A stretch of DNA of 64,000 bases. Origin: Ottelia alismoides. Lineage: Eukaryota > Streptophyta > Magnoliopsida > Alismatales > Hydrocharitaceae. Both the position numbers and the translations under genes were made by a program. Positions 21,591 to 35,803 of this stretch are shown here, in pieces (within the stretch, counting starts at the first letter, position 1; the number at the start of each line of letters is the position of its first letter). Location: NCBI GenBank assembly GCA_037367405.1, contig JAZKJV010010132.1, positions 496,001-560,000 of the forward strand, written 5' to 3'. The notes beneath the pieces were generated by a model, which did not search any database, was not told the origin of the DNA, and was given only the letters and a program-made list of their open reading frames with translations.

Positions 21591-24500
21591 ATCTCCCACT
21601 ATCCCAAAGAGCCATTAATGGGCTAATCATTTAAACCCGCACTCATGTGACAATCATAGGCTATTTAGAAAATAGCTAGGTAAGCTGATCAGTCACTCTG
21701 TTCCCGCGAGACTACGCCAAGTCCTTTTACGGCACTTGCATATCCCCAGTAACAGTGCTCGCATCTAATGCGAATGTTGCATCTCATGCAACCAATACTC
21801 AATCTAGTTGGTTACATTGTCCCTGACATCATAACCAGTATCCCCATAATCCTTATTAGAATACCTTCATTCCCGGATATCTCTATCTCCTAAGGTATCT
21901 AAAGTTTAGACCTTTATAGATTACTATCTACACGGTCTTAAACTTTTGAAGATAAGACTTTGAGATTACTATCTCAAAAATCTCCTCATCTATGAAGATT
22001 TTGTTGTTACTGCAATCAAGTGTTTTATCTCTACAGTAGGATTAGTAACAATTTACTACTCCCACTGCATGACAGACATCTGGTATTTGTACACTCTAGC
22101 ATACACTCAGCTTCTCGTAACTAATGCACAAGTGCAAGTAGTTGTAGCATTTACTTCCTCAACTCTTTGAGGTGCTATCCCTTAAGATAGGTCAGTACCA
22201 TATCTTAAGGGTTAGAAGCCTTTCTTGGAATTTCTATGAATAGAATATATCCAAGGTATACTACAAATGTGACAGTCCAATTATCCTCTTCTCTTGACTT
22301 CTGAACAACTTCAGAACTAAGATCTAAGAGGTATCTTTGAAATCATATTTCAAGATATGGAATAACCAGAGAATAAAATACTTATTATTATCCTTATATC
22401 ATTTTAAATGATCAGGATATCATCTACATTCAGCAAGATGAACACAAAGGCACTCCCACTAAGCTTCACATGGCTCATCAAGATTCTATCTGAAATCATA
22501 ACAATTATAATTCCATCAAATCTTATGGTCCAACTTCAAGAAGCTTATTTGAGTCCATAGATGGATTCCTTAGTTTGCACACCTTGCTTTCCTCAACCAT
22601 GAAGCCCTGGGGCTACTTCATGTGAATATCCTCAAAGAGGTATTCGTAGAGGAATGCAATATTGACTTACATCTTGAAGATGCAATAGTCAAGTTGTGTA
22701 GCTAAGATTAGCAATATTCTGATGTTTTTAAGCATGGTCACCGAAGAGCAAGTCTCATCGCAAGCAATGTCTTCTCTTCCGATGTGTAGCTCATGGCTAC
22801 GAACCGTGCTTTGAAGGTCTCCACCTTCTCATCAGGTTCCCTTTCTCTTGAAGATCCATTTACACCTTTACAGGTATTACCCATATAGGTGGATCCTCGA
22901 GGGTCCATATACAACACTTGTATATGAAGTCTACGTTAGACTTTTATTGCTAAAATCCATCTTTCCATGTCATGATCCTTAGGAGCTTCATCACATGAAG
23001 TTCGATCATTGTCAGACTTAACTGACACATGGAATACATCCTCAAACTCATTTGAAGAGGTATTAATGTTTCATCATTAATTGTCCTTTTTAGTTTCCAA
23101 TTTTAGGAGCCTCATTATCTTTTCAAGATTAAATGAGTTCCTACACTTCATTTTTATCTTGATTCTCAAGAGTCTCAACCTCCAAGAATCACATTCTCAG
23201 AGATGAGATGTTTCAAGAATCTCAAGGTCATAAAGTAGGTATCCAATACCATCCTTTATTTTCCTAATGAAGTAGCACTCTCAAGTGCTAGATTCCAACA
23301 TACATGGAACCTTATTAAGGATATACATTGTAGTCTCTACTACACATACATACCTGGAAACTAAGGGATAATTATGCTAAAATTCATCATTGATAAGATC
23401 ATGTCACACATGATCCAATTGTATCTACCTATAACTCTATTGAGTTAAGGTGTGTTAGGAGGATTGAGATAGAAATGATATTCATATCTCTATAAGGCAT
23501 TCTTTGAATTTATCTAACAGGTACTTGCTACCTAGATTAGATCAAATTCATTTTATCTTCCTTCAAACTTTGGTTCTAAACCAAAAATAATGAAATCTTT
23601 GAACATTTCAAAGGTTTCTTAGGTGAAGAGAAGAAATCTCATATCATACATAATCATCAACAGATATCACATATCCATAATGTTTACTATGATATAGATG
23701 ATCTACATACATCAATATGCATAAGATTCTGAATACCTTGGCATCTTACACCTTTCTCTAAGAAGGGTGTATTGGACATTTTTCTTTGAATACAATATTC
23801 ATAAGTATGTAAGTTTTGAAATTTTAGACATTCTAAAGTTTCATCTCTTACTAGTCTATTGATCAAATCAATAGACAAATGTCCAAGGCTTGATGCTAGA
23901 TCATTGTCAAATGATCTTCATCCTCCTATTGATCTTAAGGTTTAATTTCACTATTTAGAAATGTTAATGAACCATTCATTAATTTTCTAATTTACTGAAG
24001 TCCACTAGATTATTAGATTACTATCTGAAATATACACATCATAACTCTTTATGATAGTTCTATCTCAGATTCAAGTTCATTTCTAACATTTAGAAACAAA
24101 CAATGAGTGTATTCTTATATCTAGGTCATAGAGACATTCTCTAAGACTAAGGACTCTCCCACTGAAATTAACAAGTCTATCAATCCAACAGAGATTGTTG
24201 CAACAATTGCATCAATATCCATGTGGATAACTATAAACCTTTAAGATCAAATTTTTCAGTCTTCTAAAACATATGCAACCTATTGCAAATGTCATCAGAA
24301 GATTGAGATACAATTATTTGACTTTATCTTATCAATGATTTATGTAGATTAATCTGATGCTCCATCCGAGTCCTTCTCTAAGGATTCTAGATAGACTTGA
24401 TAGTCATACTATCAACACATCACCTTATTGCAGTATTGGCATTCATCCAACTCTTCGGATGACATATGGAAGTCGTAGATGTATAGTCAACCCTTTGACC

Positions 24501-26886
24501 ATACTTCTTATTCGGGTCCAACCCATGCTTCCACTGCGCTCCCTTTATCTATAAGCAACCATTGCTTAAGACTAAGGATCTCTTATGTAAGAGCATTTCA
24601 ACATTTATACATGCTTCATTAAATTCATACAATATGAATATTATGAAGCTTCATGAATGACCAGAGTATAGATAGTAGAATGATGACACTCATCATCTAC
24701 ATCCATCTAAACTCTTAAAACATAGGTTCAGGTAGGTACTCAAACAATTTGAATACACCATCTCTTATAAAGCCACCATTCTGCATGATGCAGTGAACCA
24801 TCTCATTCATGTTAAATGTCAAGAGCACATATGTATGCCCGAATATCTTCATAAATTTTATAAGGATTATTTGACAATTACGATCATCATCGACATGTCA
24901 CTTTCAAAGTACATCCGATGAGAGATCAAGACTATAGAGACACACAAACCCTAGGGTTGTAGTCCTATTATCTATTTAATTGTCATTCCTCATTATTATG
25001 AGGAAACTTGCACATTGCAACCACATACATTATGTGTTCAACTGCAAGTACAATATCTGGATCACGAGTCCAATCCATGATATTTTACTGGTTATTATTG
25101 AGTATATCATTGAGTGGGTTTTAATGAAGGATTATCTGAAATAAGAAATTTGCATAAATATATAAATATATTTTACTTTGATTTAGGATTTTTATATCAA
25201 AGTTGTCTTGTCTTGTCAACACTGAAAGCTCATTCCCTTAATCACTTTCAATGTAAGAGATATACTTACCATTATATCTCAACAAGATCTGGGATCTCCT
25301 TCCTTATCTTTGTTGCATCCCAATAATATGAGAACCTACAACTCGGATAAAAAGAAGCGGGAACACATTCCGCCTTGCAAGTCCAACTTGCATCTCCCAA
25401 TTCGGTCTTTAACACCCGGGCCCACCGCCCCTAAGGCAATGTTGACCCGTCATTAATTGAACCAACCGTCAACAGGAATACAACTCGCTATGCGCAATCC
25501 AATATCGCCCCAATAATATGAGGACCCGATATTGGGGTCACTACGCATACGTCCTTACTCTTTCGAGAAGCGAAGAGCCCGATCCAAATGGATCGTATGC
25601 AGGAGCTGTCACTTCGGACAGGCGTCTCCTACATACAATATCTGGCGACGGAACCCTTCGCCTTGACGGGAGACCATGGATGTCACTTATGTGATCCTCC
25701 ATATCATATTCAAATTTTAATTAATTATCGTGAATCACATTCACATAATTAATTCTTCCAAGGGAATTATTAACTCTAATAATATTAGAGTATTTCAATC
25801 TTAATTGGATTCCAATTAATCTAATCATATTAAATTAATGATCCAATTAATATCCAACAAACATTTTAAAAGTTACTTGAATAATGGTATTATCTCAAAT
25901 ACGTATTATTTCGAATTTTAATAATTAGAAAAAAATACATCTTAATCCCTTGGACATTATCCCGACCCTACCCGCTGTCATGGCCAGTACCGACGAGAGT
26001 GGGACGGACCACATACGTTGCAACCCGCAACCCCAATGCTCTCCGACTAGGCACCATATCCGCCTCGGGAAAGGATAATGCCAAATTGATTAATTTGAAC
26101 TTGAGATGATCATCGGTTCTTCAACCGAAATTGTACCATATAGTAATAATCAAAACATTTTTGATTAACATTATAATGAGATTTGCTAAACAAATCCCAA
26201 GTCCTATTCAAGCAACATGTTTGTTGGAATGTTGATCATGTAGATCATGTAACCAATCTTGATCTAGATCACATCTAATCATTTGTTGGTTAGGACAAAG
26301 TCATTTAAGGACATAATTGTCATTAAATATTTCACAAATATTTATGCATAATTATTCCAGGAAATTAAACAATTTAATTTCACTAATTAATTAAATGACA
26401 ATCACTAGGTTCTTGATTAGGAAAGTATTTTCAGCAGTGACCCTCACTTACTAAAAATATCATATCTCAATCAATTTAAATCCAAATTAAGCAAAGTAAA
26501 TTTCTAAAGTTTGCTAACTTGATTTACAACAGAACCCAAGTAATTTGCACGCATTTCAAGGCGTATCAAATCCGCAATTAACATCTTAATTACGTCATGA
26601 TCCGCAGTCCCCGAAACAGTGGATACATGTTCACTAAAATGAGCATATCTAGAGCAAACGGAATCGAAATCACGCAAACTCAGATCCTACGGTTTCCTTA
26701 TTTAATGGGGAATAAAATCCAAATATTATTTTCGTGTTTAAACAATTTAAACAGTGCCGAAAATAATATCAAAACAGAGATGCGAAAATGAAATGCAAGA
26801 AAACTTTCGCAAACCCTAATGAACCCAAGTCGTCCTCGGTTTATGGATCGTATCCAAAAACACCGACCTAAGGCTCTGATACCACT
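21591..26886 (-). pseudogene. Copia A internal region: decayed gag-pol
   Basis: Order on minus: primer-binding site, a long non-coding leader (about 26870-25350), then decayed gag, protease, integrase and RT/RNase H to the polypurine tract. The leader contains the conserved block GACGAGAGTGGGACGGACC near 25993, also present in Copia B (31308-31326, inverted). At the integrase the minus reading shows ...HIDVC followed by TAG TAA. After a frame change comes the ISxDDY motif ending in TGA, then another TGA 18 codons later. The same lesions occur in Copia B. Confidence 0.85.
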
Positions 26887-29528
26887 TGTAGGATATGGTT
26901 AGATCCTCAAGCGCATCACGGAAGCGTGAGCGTCGCATCGAATACGACGAAGAACGACTAGTCGCACTAGTTGTTCTATGCAGCGGAAATTAAAAAATTT
27001 TCTTGCGACGAAACCACATGATCCAAGAACACTTCTCGGATCGTTTCGTCTAAACCACAAACAAGTATTAGGTTTACCTCTTGAAGCGTGGTTGCGATCG
27101 AGTCTCTAAACAAAGAGACCTCCTGTCTCAAGTCCGATCCGACGGGGGAGACGCTTGCGAGCGCGGGGATGAACCGCGTGCTTCTCGCAATCCATGTTGA
27201 TGATCCAAGCGGCGGATCTCCTGATCTCGACACACGAGATCCGATGTCTTCTTCACGAGCGTGGCGCACCGAAGGAGACGGAGATCCTCGAGCAAACCAT
27301 CGGGCAGCATAACGACGATGCCGCAGCGATGGAGAACCTCTCTAGGGCATCCATGGTGGACGGCCACATGAGAGAGAGAGAGGACGTGTAGAGAGAATGA
27401 GAGAGAGAGAGAGAGATTTGTTGCCTCAACTTATGTGTCAAAGAAGAGCAATGGGGTGCCTCTCCTTATATAGGGTTTTGGGTTCCATGGATCTCAATCC
27501 ATGTGTCAACACAAATCCAATGGTCCACATTAATTTGTATTTCTTTCAATGGTCATGATTTGTTGCTAAAAACACAACAACAATTAATTTAATTTAAATT
27601 AAATATAGTTGATAAATCAACACAATTTAATTACAAAATTAAATCATCAATACATGGAGATAATGAAAGGAGAGAAAGCCTCCTTCCATGTGGAGAGGGG
27701 GGACGGCCTCCCTTTCCTAATGGGAGTGGTGGCCGTCCACCCTCCTCCATTAGGAAGGTGGCTATTTCACCTTTTATGTAATCTCCATTATTTGCAACAA
27801 CTTTTGTTGCAAATTATTTCACAAAAAATAAATCCAATTTATTTTGTGAACATTGCAATCATGCCATTGAAAATTTGTGAATCACATTCACAACCCAAAA
27901 CAAAATGTAAATTACATTTTCAATTTGATGTCCAATGTGAATCCAATTCACATTAACATTTAATTAACAAATGTAAATTACAAATAGCTCTCTCTTATAT
28001 ATTATAAATCACATTTATAATATATATGATTAATATGGATATTGCTATCCACATTATTCATATCCATGATAATTAAATCATATTTAATCATCTTGGATCT
28101 CTATTCTCTTGTGTTCAAATAATATGAATCATATTCACATTATTTACATCTTTGATAATTAAATCTCATTTAATTATCTAAGATAACTCTCTTTATAATA
28201 TGAATCAAATTCATATTACTCATGATAATTAAATCACATTCAATTATCCATTTTCTCAATGCTCGGATACATATATCAACAATAGAATTATCCATGAACT
28301 CCTTCAAGGATAATGCGCTTTCTCCGCAGATACTTGGAGATAAGGACAGGGCGATTGTATTGTTCCACGTATAGTGACATGGATATTGAGATCGTATCTC
28401 AAATCCAGATCGCGGGCCTCCCATAGATGCTTGATTAAATCAAGACCGTAAATCTAATCTTCTCATTATATCTGAATCACATTCAGATCAATGTCCAACA
28501 CTTGGACCAAGATCAGATCACTTCTCTACTGAGAGGAGTCACTAAAATCCAGACCCGTTTCATCACTCCCTAGGAATGGAAGCGTCTTGGTTATACAATC
28601 GTTTATGATCACATCACCCTCAGGTATTCCCAATACCTGTACATCCTGCATACTAGAAGACTCAGACTAAACCCGAAGTATTCGATCAACTTTATACTGT
28701 CTACTTCATGGTTTTATCAGTAAGTTTCTCATTCGATCGTTGGGAGTCGGTATCGATCATATACTTTCCAAAAGCATATATCATACCTAGGTCTTGATCA
28801 TATACTTTCCAAAAGTATATATCAAACCTACAAATTCAGTCAAGCTTCCAAAGCGAGACGACCGTGCGCACGGAATTTGATTCTTCCCAATATCTCATGA
28901 GTGAGCTCATGTCTTCCGGTTCAGTAACTGAACCTGTATGATCCCTTTGAGAGATCGTATTACTCATATGCCCTTATATGCACACCAGCGCGCCGGTGTG
29001 TAGACCTTGATTAGGTCATCAACCTATTGGTCTGCCAAATGTACATACTTAGACATATAGCAACACATCTGTCTCCGGTCAGAGGATGCGTGCCTATATC
29101 ATGACAGCATACGATATAGGACTTTGGTTATCTCGATCTCGTTAAGTCAACTCTTTGACCTAACTAATCTGACACCTCCGAATCTCTATTCCTATGCAGA
29201 GGACCTGCATCAAGAGGTCGGTCAGATATCAGCCTTCAGAGATAAGGATTGCCATCTCCTACTCAGGCTGGAGATCATCTCTTAACAATCATTTGATGGT
29301 GCTTGATGAGTCCTCAATCTAACTCTTTAGATATTCATCCAAGCACCAGCCTCTATGATTCAATAGTTGAATCAACAGTTGTATGATCATCAAGATGGCC
29401 ATGGTACATAACCCTAATTGTACTAAGGGACCTATTATGCAAATTATGTATTCTTCATTTCAGATTAAGGAGTGAATTGCAATAACATTTATTGCATAAT
29501 GGCTCGCCGTGGGCTCGCATTTCCAACA
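26887..29528 (-). repeat. Copia A 5' LTR (2,642 bp)
   Basis: 5' LTR in minus sense, adjoining the primer-binding site at 26872-26884. It should carry the promoter for leftward transcription. Confidence 0.95.
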
Positions 29529-29533
29529 GTTGC
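29529..29533. repeat. 5-bp target-site duplication of Copia A, right (GTTGC)
   Basis: Exact copy of 18946-18950. Confidence 0.93.
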
Positions 29534-29719
29534 TACATTCCTTCGTCATCGTAATGTTGATCTGATGGTCGGTACAAAATAGCAAGCTCACAGCGACGAA
29601 GATGTTTCTCTAAGGAAAAGGTTGAACCATATGAAGTAAGGCTCTCGAGTATCCTCATTAACGAATTAATTGATGATTGGAGCTTCTCAGAGATCATGAT
29701 CAATGGCTCTTGTTATCTC

Positions 29720-29724
29720 CTGTG
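29720..29724. repeat. Target-site duplication of Copia B, left (CTGTG)
   Basis: CTGTG here and CTGCG at 38444-38448 differ by one transition. The assignment assumes that the LTR begins TATTGGACATG, that is, its TG end has mutated to TA. Confidence 0.65.
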
Positions 29725-30370
29725 TATTGGACATGTGAGCCCACGACGAGCCATTATGCAATAAATGTTATTGCAAATATCATTCTCTGATCTGAAATGA
29801 ATAATAAATAATTTGTATAATAGGTCCCTCTGTACAATTACGGTGATGTACCATGGCTATCTTGATGATCATACAGCTGTTGATTCAATAATTGAATCAT
29901 AGAGGTTGGTGCTTGAATGAATATCTAAAGAGTTAGATTGAGGACTCATGAAGCACCGTCAAATGATTGTTAAGAGATGATCTCCAACCTGAGTAGGAGA
30001 TGGCAATCCTTTCTCACATAGGTTGATATCTGACCAACCTCTTGATGCAAGTCCTCTTCATCGAGGATTGCGGGAGGAACGCAACTTATCATCGTGCCCG
30101 CAAGTGCATTCTTCGTGGATCGGACCTAAGACAAGAGAATCTCTTGTTTGGGATCTCATGATCGCAACCACACTTCAAGAGGTATTCCTTATACTTGTGG
30201 TTTGATGAAACAATCCGAGAAGTGTTCTCGTGATCATGTGGTTTCATCTTTAGTTTTGAAAAAAATTAATTTCCTGTGCATCAAGCGACTAGTGCAACTA
30301 GTTGCTCCAATTGCATACGATGCGATCGACACGCTTCCGTGATGCGCTTAAGGATTCTCAATATCTTTCA
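29725..30370 (+). repeat. Copia B 5' LTR with ~2-kb internal deletion
   Basis: Matches the first ~330 bp (35804-36133) and the last ~315 bp (38128-38443) of the 3' LTR. The junction is near 30055-30060, where GTCCTCT of the left part meets TTCATCGAGG of the right part. A few bases (TCT) are shared at both breakpoints. Confidence 0.88.
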
Positions 30371-33300
30371 AGTGGTGTCAGAGCCATAGGTTGAATAAGA
30401 TTTTGGATATGATCCATAGACCTAGGACGACTTGGGTTTGAAAGGATCGCGAAAGTTTTGTCGCATTTCAATTTTCGCACCTCTGTCTAATTGATTTTTT
30501 CAGTACTGTTTAAATTGTTTAAACACAAAATTTTCAATTGTATTTTGTTCCCCATTAAATAAGGAAACCATAGTATCTGAGTTTATGAAATTTGGACTTC
30601 ATTTTCTCAAGATATGGCCTTTTGAATATACATGTATTCACTGTTGCGGGAACTGCGGATCTAAACGTGATTAATGAGTTAATTGCGGCTTTGATCCGCC
30701 TCGAAATGCCTGAATTATCACTTGGGTTATTTAATAAATCAAATAGGCAATCTTAGAAAACTGAGTTTGCATTTTTTAGATTTTAATTGATCAAGATAAG
30801 TTAATTTTAGTGATTGGGGGTCACTGCTGGAAATTGACATTTTTTATCATGGACCTTGTGATAAATCATTCAATTATCATGATGAAAATTAATTGTTAAT
30901 TTTCTGAAATAATTAGTGATAAATATTTGTGAAATATTTAAATAGATAATTATTTCATTGAATGACATTTGCCTAAACCTTAATGATAAGATTGTTGATC
31001 TTGATCATTAGTTGACATGAAATCATCAACAAACTTTTTTCATGAAAACCCTTAGTTTATCCTACAATAGTTGTTGGACAACATTTACATGAAAGACCCT
31101 CTTGCTTGAATAGGATTAGGGATATGTTTAGCAAATCTCCTTATAATATAATCAAGATTATTTTGATGTATATTATATGGTATAATTTCAGTTGAAAAAT
31201 CGATGAGCATCTCAAAGTACATTATGATCTATCTGGTATTATCCTTTCCCGAGGCAGATATGGTGCCTAGTCGGAGAGCATTGGGGACGCGGGTTGCAAT
31301 GTATGTGGTCCGTCCCACTCTCGTCGGTGCTGGCCATGACATCGGGTAGGGACTGGGTAATGCCGGAGAAGTCAGAGTGTATTTTTCTAATTATTAAAAT
31401 TCGAATAATACGAACTTTGATATTATACCTACTATTCAAGTAATAATCAAGTTTGTTGATTGATGATTGGATTAATGATTAATTTAATGTGATTAAATTA
31501 ATTATATCCAAATAACACTCTATTATGAATAGATGTGTATTTCCATTGGAAGAATTAATTATGTGAATATGATTCACGATAATTAATTATATAATTTGAA
31601 TATGAGATGGAGGATCACATAAGTGACATCCATGATCTCCCGTCAAGGCAAAGAATTCCGTCGCCAGTTGTTGTATATAGGAGACGCATGTCCGAAGTGA
31701 CAGATCCTATATATGATTTAATTTGATCGGGTTCTTTGCTTCTGGAAAGAGTAAGGACTTATGCGTAGTGACCCCAATATCGGGTCCTCATATTATTGGG
31801 GCGATATTGGATTGTGCATAGCGAGTTGTATTCCTGTTGACGGTTGGTTCAACTAATGACGGGTCAACATTGCCTTAGGGGTGGTGGGCCCGGGTGTTAA
31901 AGACCGAATTGGGAGATGCAAGTTGGACTTGCAAGGCGGAATGTGTTCCCGCTTCTTTTTATCAGATTCGCAGATTCTCATATTATTGGGATGTGATGAA
32001 GATAGGAAAGGAGATCACAGATCTTGCTAGAGATATAATGGTAAGAATATCTCTTACACTGAAAGTGATTAAGGGAATGAACTTTCATTGTTGACAAGGC
32101 AAGACAACTTTGATATAAAAATTCCTAAATCAAAGTAAAATATGTATATATAATATGTATACACTTATTCAAATTTCTTATTTCAGATAATCTCTTATTA
32201 AACCCACTCAATGTTATACTCGATGATAACCAGTGAAATATCATGGATTGGACTCATGATCCAGATATTGTACTTGCAATTGGACACATAATGTATGTGG
32301 TTGCAATGTGCAAGTTTCCTCAACATAATGAGGAATGACAATTAAATATGACAATAAGACATCACCTTAGGGTTTGTGTGTCTATATAGTCTTGATCTTT
32401 CATCGAGTGTACTTTGGAAGTGATGTGTCGATGATGATCGCAATTGTCAAAATAATCCTTATAAAATCTAAGAAGATGTTCTGGCATACATATGTGTTCT
32501 AGACATTTAATCATGAATGGCATGGTTCTCTGCATTATGCAGAATGGTAGCTCGAAAGAGATGATGTATTCAAAATGTTTGAATACCTATCTGAACCTAA
32601 TTCTCTAAGAGTTGAGATGTATGTAGATATGATGAGTGTCATCATTCTACTATCTATACTCAATTCATTCATGAAGCTTCATGATATTCAAATTGTGTGA
32701 ATTTAATGAAGCGTGTATAAATGTTGAAGTGCTCTTGTCTTGAAATCCTTTGAATTCAACATAAGAGATTTTTTGTCTTGACCAATGGTTGTATATAGAT
32801 GAAGAGAGCACAGTGGAAGCATGGGTTGGACCCATGTGAGAAGGAAAGTCAAAGAGTTGATTGTACTTCTGTGACTTCCATATGACATCCAAAGAGTTGG
32901 ATGAATGCCAATACTGCAATAAGTTGATGTGTTGATAGTATGACTATCAAATCTGTCTAAAATCCTTAGTGAAGGACTCAAATAGAGCATCGGAATAATC
33001 TACATATAATCGTTGACTTTGACTTACTTATTTCAAAAGTCTGACAATTGTATCTCAATCTTCTAATGACATTTGCAATTGGTCGCATATATATATTAGA
33101 AGATTAGAAAATTGATCTTAAGGTTTAGCAGTCCTCTACATGGATATTGTTGTAACTGTTGCAGCAATCTCTGTTGGATAGATAGACTTCATATTCTCAG
33201 TGGGAGAGCCCTTAGTCTTGAAGAATGTCTCAATGACCTAGATATTAGAATACACTCATTGTTTGTTTCTAAATGTTGGAAATAAACATGAAATCTGAGA

Positions 33301-35803
33301 TAGAACTATCATAAATAGTTATGATGGATATATTTCAGATAGTGGTCTAACATCTAGTGGACTCCACAAAATTGAAAAAAATTAATGAATGGTTCATTAA
33401 GATTTCTAATACTGAAAATCAAACCTTATAAGATCAATAGGAGGATGAAGATCATTTGACAATGATCTGGCATCAAGTCTTGGACATATGTCTACTGATG
33501 AGATCAATAGACTAGTGAGATATGAAACTTTAGAATGTCTAAAAATTTCAAATCTTACACACTCGTGAATATTGTATTCAAAGTAAAATGTCCAATACAC
33601 CCTTCTCTAGGAAAGGTGCAAGATGTCAAGGTATTCGGGATCTCATACATATTGATGTATGTGGATCATCTATATCATAGTAAACATTATGGATACGTGA
33701 TATCTATTGATGATTATGTATGATATGAGATTTCTTCTCTTCACCTGAGAAACCTTTGAAATGTTCAAAGATTTCACAATTTTGGTTTAGAACCAAAGTT
33801 TGAAGAAAAATGAAATGAATTTGATCTAACCAAGGTAGCAAGTACCTATTAGATGAATTCAAAGAATACCTTATGAAGATATGAATATCATTTCTATCTC
33901 AATCCTCCTAACACACTTAAACTCAATGGAGTTGTAGGGAGATACAATTGGATCATGTGTGACATGATTTGATCAATGATGAATTTTAGCATAATTATCC
34001 TCTTAGTTTCCTGGTATATATGTGTAGTAGAGACTACAATATATATCCTTAATAAGGTTCCATGCATGTAAGCTGGAATCTAGCACTTGAGAGTGCTGCT
34101 TCATTAGGAAAATAAAGGATGGTATTGGATATCTACTTTATAACCCTGAGATTCTTAAAAGATCTCATCTCTGAGAATGTGATTCTTAGAGGATGACTCT
34201 CTTGAGAATCAAGATGAAATGAAGTGTAGGAACTTATCTAATCTTGAGAAGATGATGAGGCTCCTGAAATCAGAAACTAAAAGGGACAATTAAAGATGAA
34301 GCACTAACGCCTCTTCAAATAAGATTGAGGATGTATTTCATGTGTCAGTTAAGTCTGACAATGATCGGACTTCATGTGATGACTGATGAAGCTCCTGAGG
34401 ATCATGATATGGAAAGATGGATATTAGCAATAAAGTCTAAAGTAGACCTCATATACAAATGTTGTATATGGACTCTTGAGGATCCACCTATAAGGGTTAG
34501 ACCCATTAATGTGTGAATAGATCTTCAAGCCTGATGAGAAGGTAGAGACCTTCAAAGCTTGGTTCGTAGCCATGAGCTATGCATCGGAAGAGAAGACATT
34601 GCTTGCGATGAGACTTGCTCTTCGGTCACCATGCTTAAACTCATCAGAATATTGCTAACCTTTGCTAGACAACTAGACTATTGCATCTTCAGGATGTAAT
34701 TCAAGATTACATTCCTCTAAAGAATACCTCTTTGAGGATATTCACATGAAGTAGCCCCAGGGCTTCATGATTGGGGGAAAGTAAGGTGTGAAAGCTAAAG
34801 AAATCCATATGTGGACTCAAATAAGCTTCTTGTTGTTGGAGCATAAGATTTGATGAAATCGTAAATGTTAGGATTTCAAATAGAATCTTGATGTACCATG
34901 TTAAGCTTAGTGGGAGTGCCGTCGTGTTCATCGTACTAAATGTGGATAATATTATAATCATTTGGAATGATATAAGGATGATAATAAGTGTTTTATAGAC
35001 TGACTAGTCCATACCTTGAGATATGATCTCAAGAATCCCTCTTAGATCTTAGTTCTGAAGGTGTTCAGAAGCAAAGAAAAGAGGGTATTGGGACTGTCAC
35101 ATTTGTAGTACACCTTGGACATATTCCATTCTTGGAAATTCCAAGAAAGGCTTCCTTCCCTTGAGATTTGGTACTGACCTATCTAAAGGGATAGTACCTC
35201 AAAGAGTTGAGGAAGAAAATGCTAGAACTGCTTGCACTTGTGCATCAGTCATGAGAAGCTAAGTGTATGCTAGATATGTACAAAAGCCAGATATCTGCCA
35301 TGCAGTGGGAGTAGTATAGTGTTGCTAGTCCTACTATGGAGAGAAAAAAAAACTTCATTGCAGTAATAACAAAATCTTCATAGATGACAAGATTTTTGAG
35401 ATAGTGATCTCACAGGCACATCTTTAAAAGCTTAAGACTTTATAAATAGAGATCTAAAAGGTCTTAACTGTGGATACCTTAAGAGATAGTGATCTCCAGG
35501 AATAAGGGTATTCTGATAAGGATTATGGAAATACTGGTTATAATAGTTATTGAGCAATTGTGTCAAGGACACTATAACTGCTTTGACTAGATTGGGTATT
35601 GGTTACATTAGATGCAACATTCGCATTGCATGCGAGCATTGTTACCTAGGGATATGCAAGTGCCGTAAAAGGACTTGGCATAGTCTTTTGGGAATAGAGT
35701 GACTGATCAGCTTACCTAGCCATTTCTAAATAGCCTATGATTGTCACATGAGTGTGGGTTTAAATGATTTGCCCATTAATGGCTCTTTGGGCTAGTGGGA
35801 GAT
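30371..35803 (+). pseudogene. Copia B internal region: decayed gag-pol
   Basis: Non-coding leader followed by fragmented pol. At 33600-33780 the integrase remnant reads ...HIDVC, TAG TAA, then a shifted frame to ISIDDYV, TGA, and a second TGA; each lesion is also found in Copia A. RT-hinge sequence lies near 34325-34516 and RT near 34690-34900 (inverse of 22440-22690). Confidence 0.85.

Larger units (their letters stand above)
18951..29528 (-). mobile_element. Copia A: structurally complete, recently inserted, coding-defective Ty1/copia element (10,578 bp)
   Basis: Two 2.64-kb direct LTRs (18951-21590 and 26887-29528) with TG...CA ends flank 5,296 bp, bounded by the perfect 5-bp duplication GTTGC. 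A primer-binding site for initiator tRNA-Met (TGGTATCAGAGCC on minus, 26872-26884) lies beside the right LTR. A polypurine tract (AGTGGGAGAT on minus, 21591-21600) lies beside the left LTR, so transcription runs leftward. Traces of pol remain: integrase N-terminus at 23687-23878 (FLEKGVRCQGIQNLMHIDVC) and RT around 22690-22440 (PQGFMVEESKVCKLRN). No frame exceeds about 70 codons. The LTRs differ by roughly a dozen substitutions and one 2-bp indel, so the insertion is young although the genes are long dead. Confidence 0.95.
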
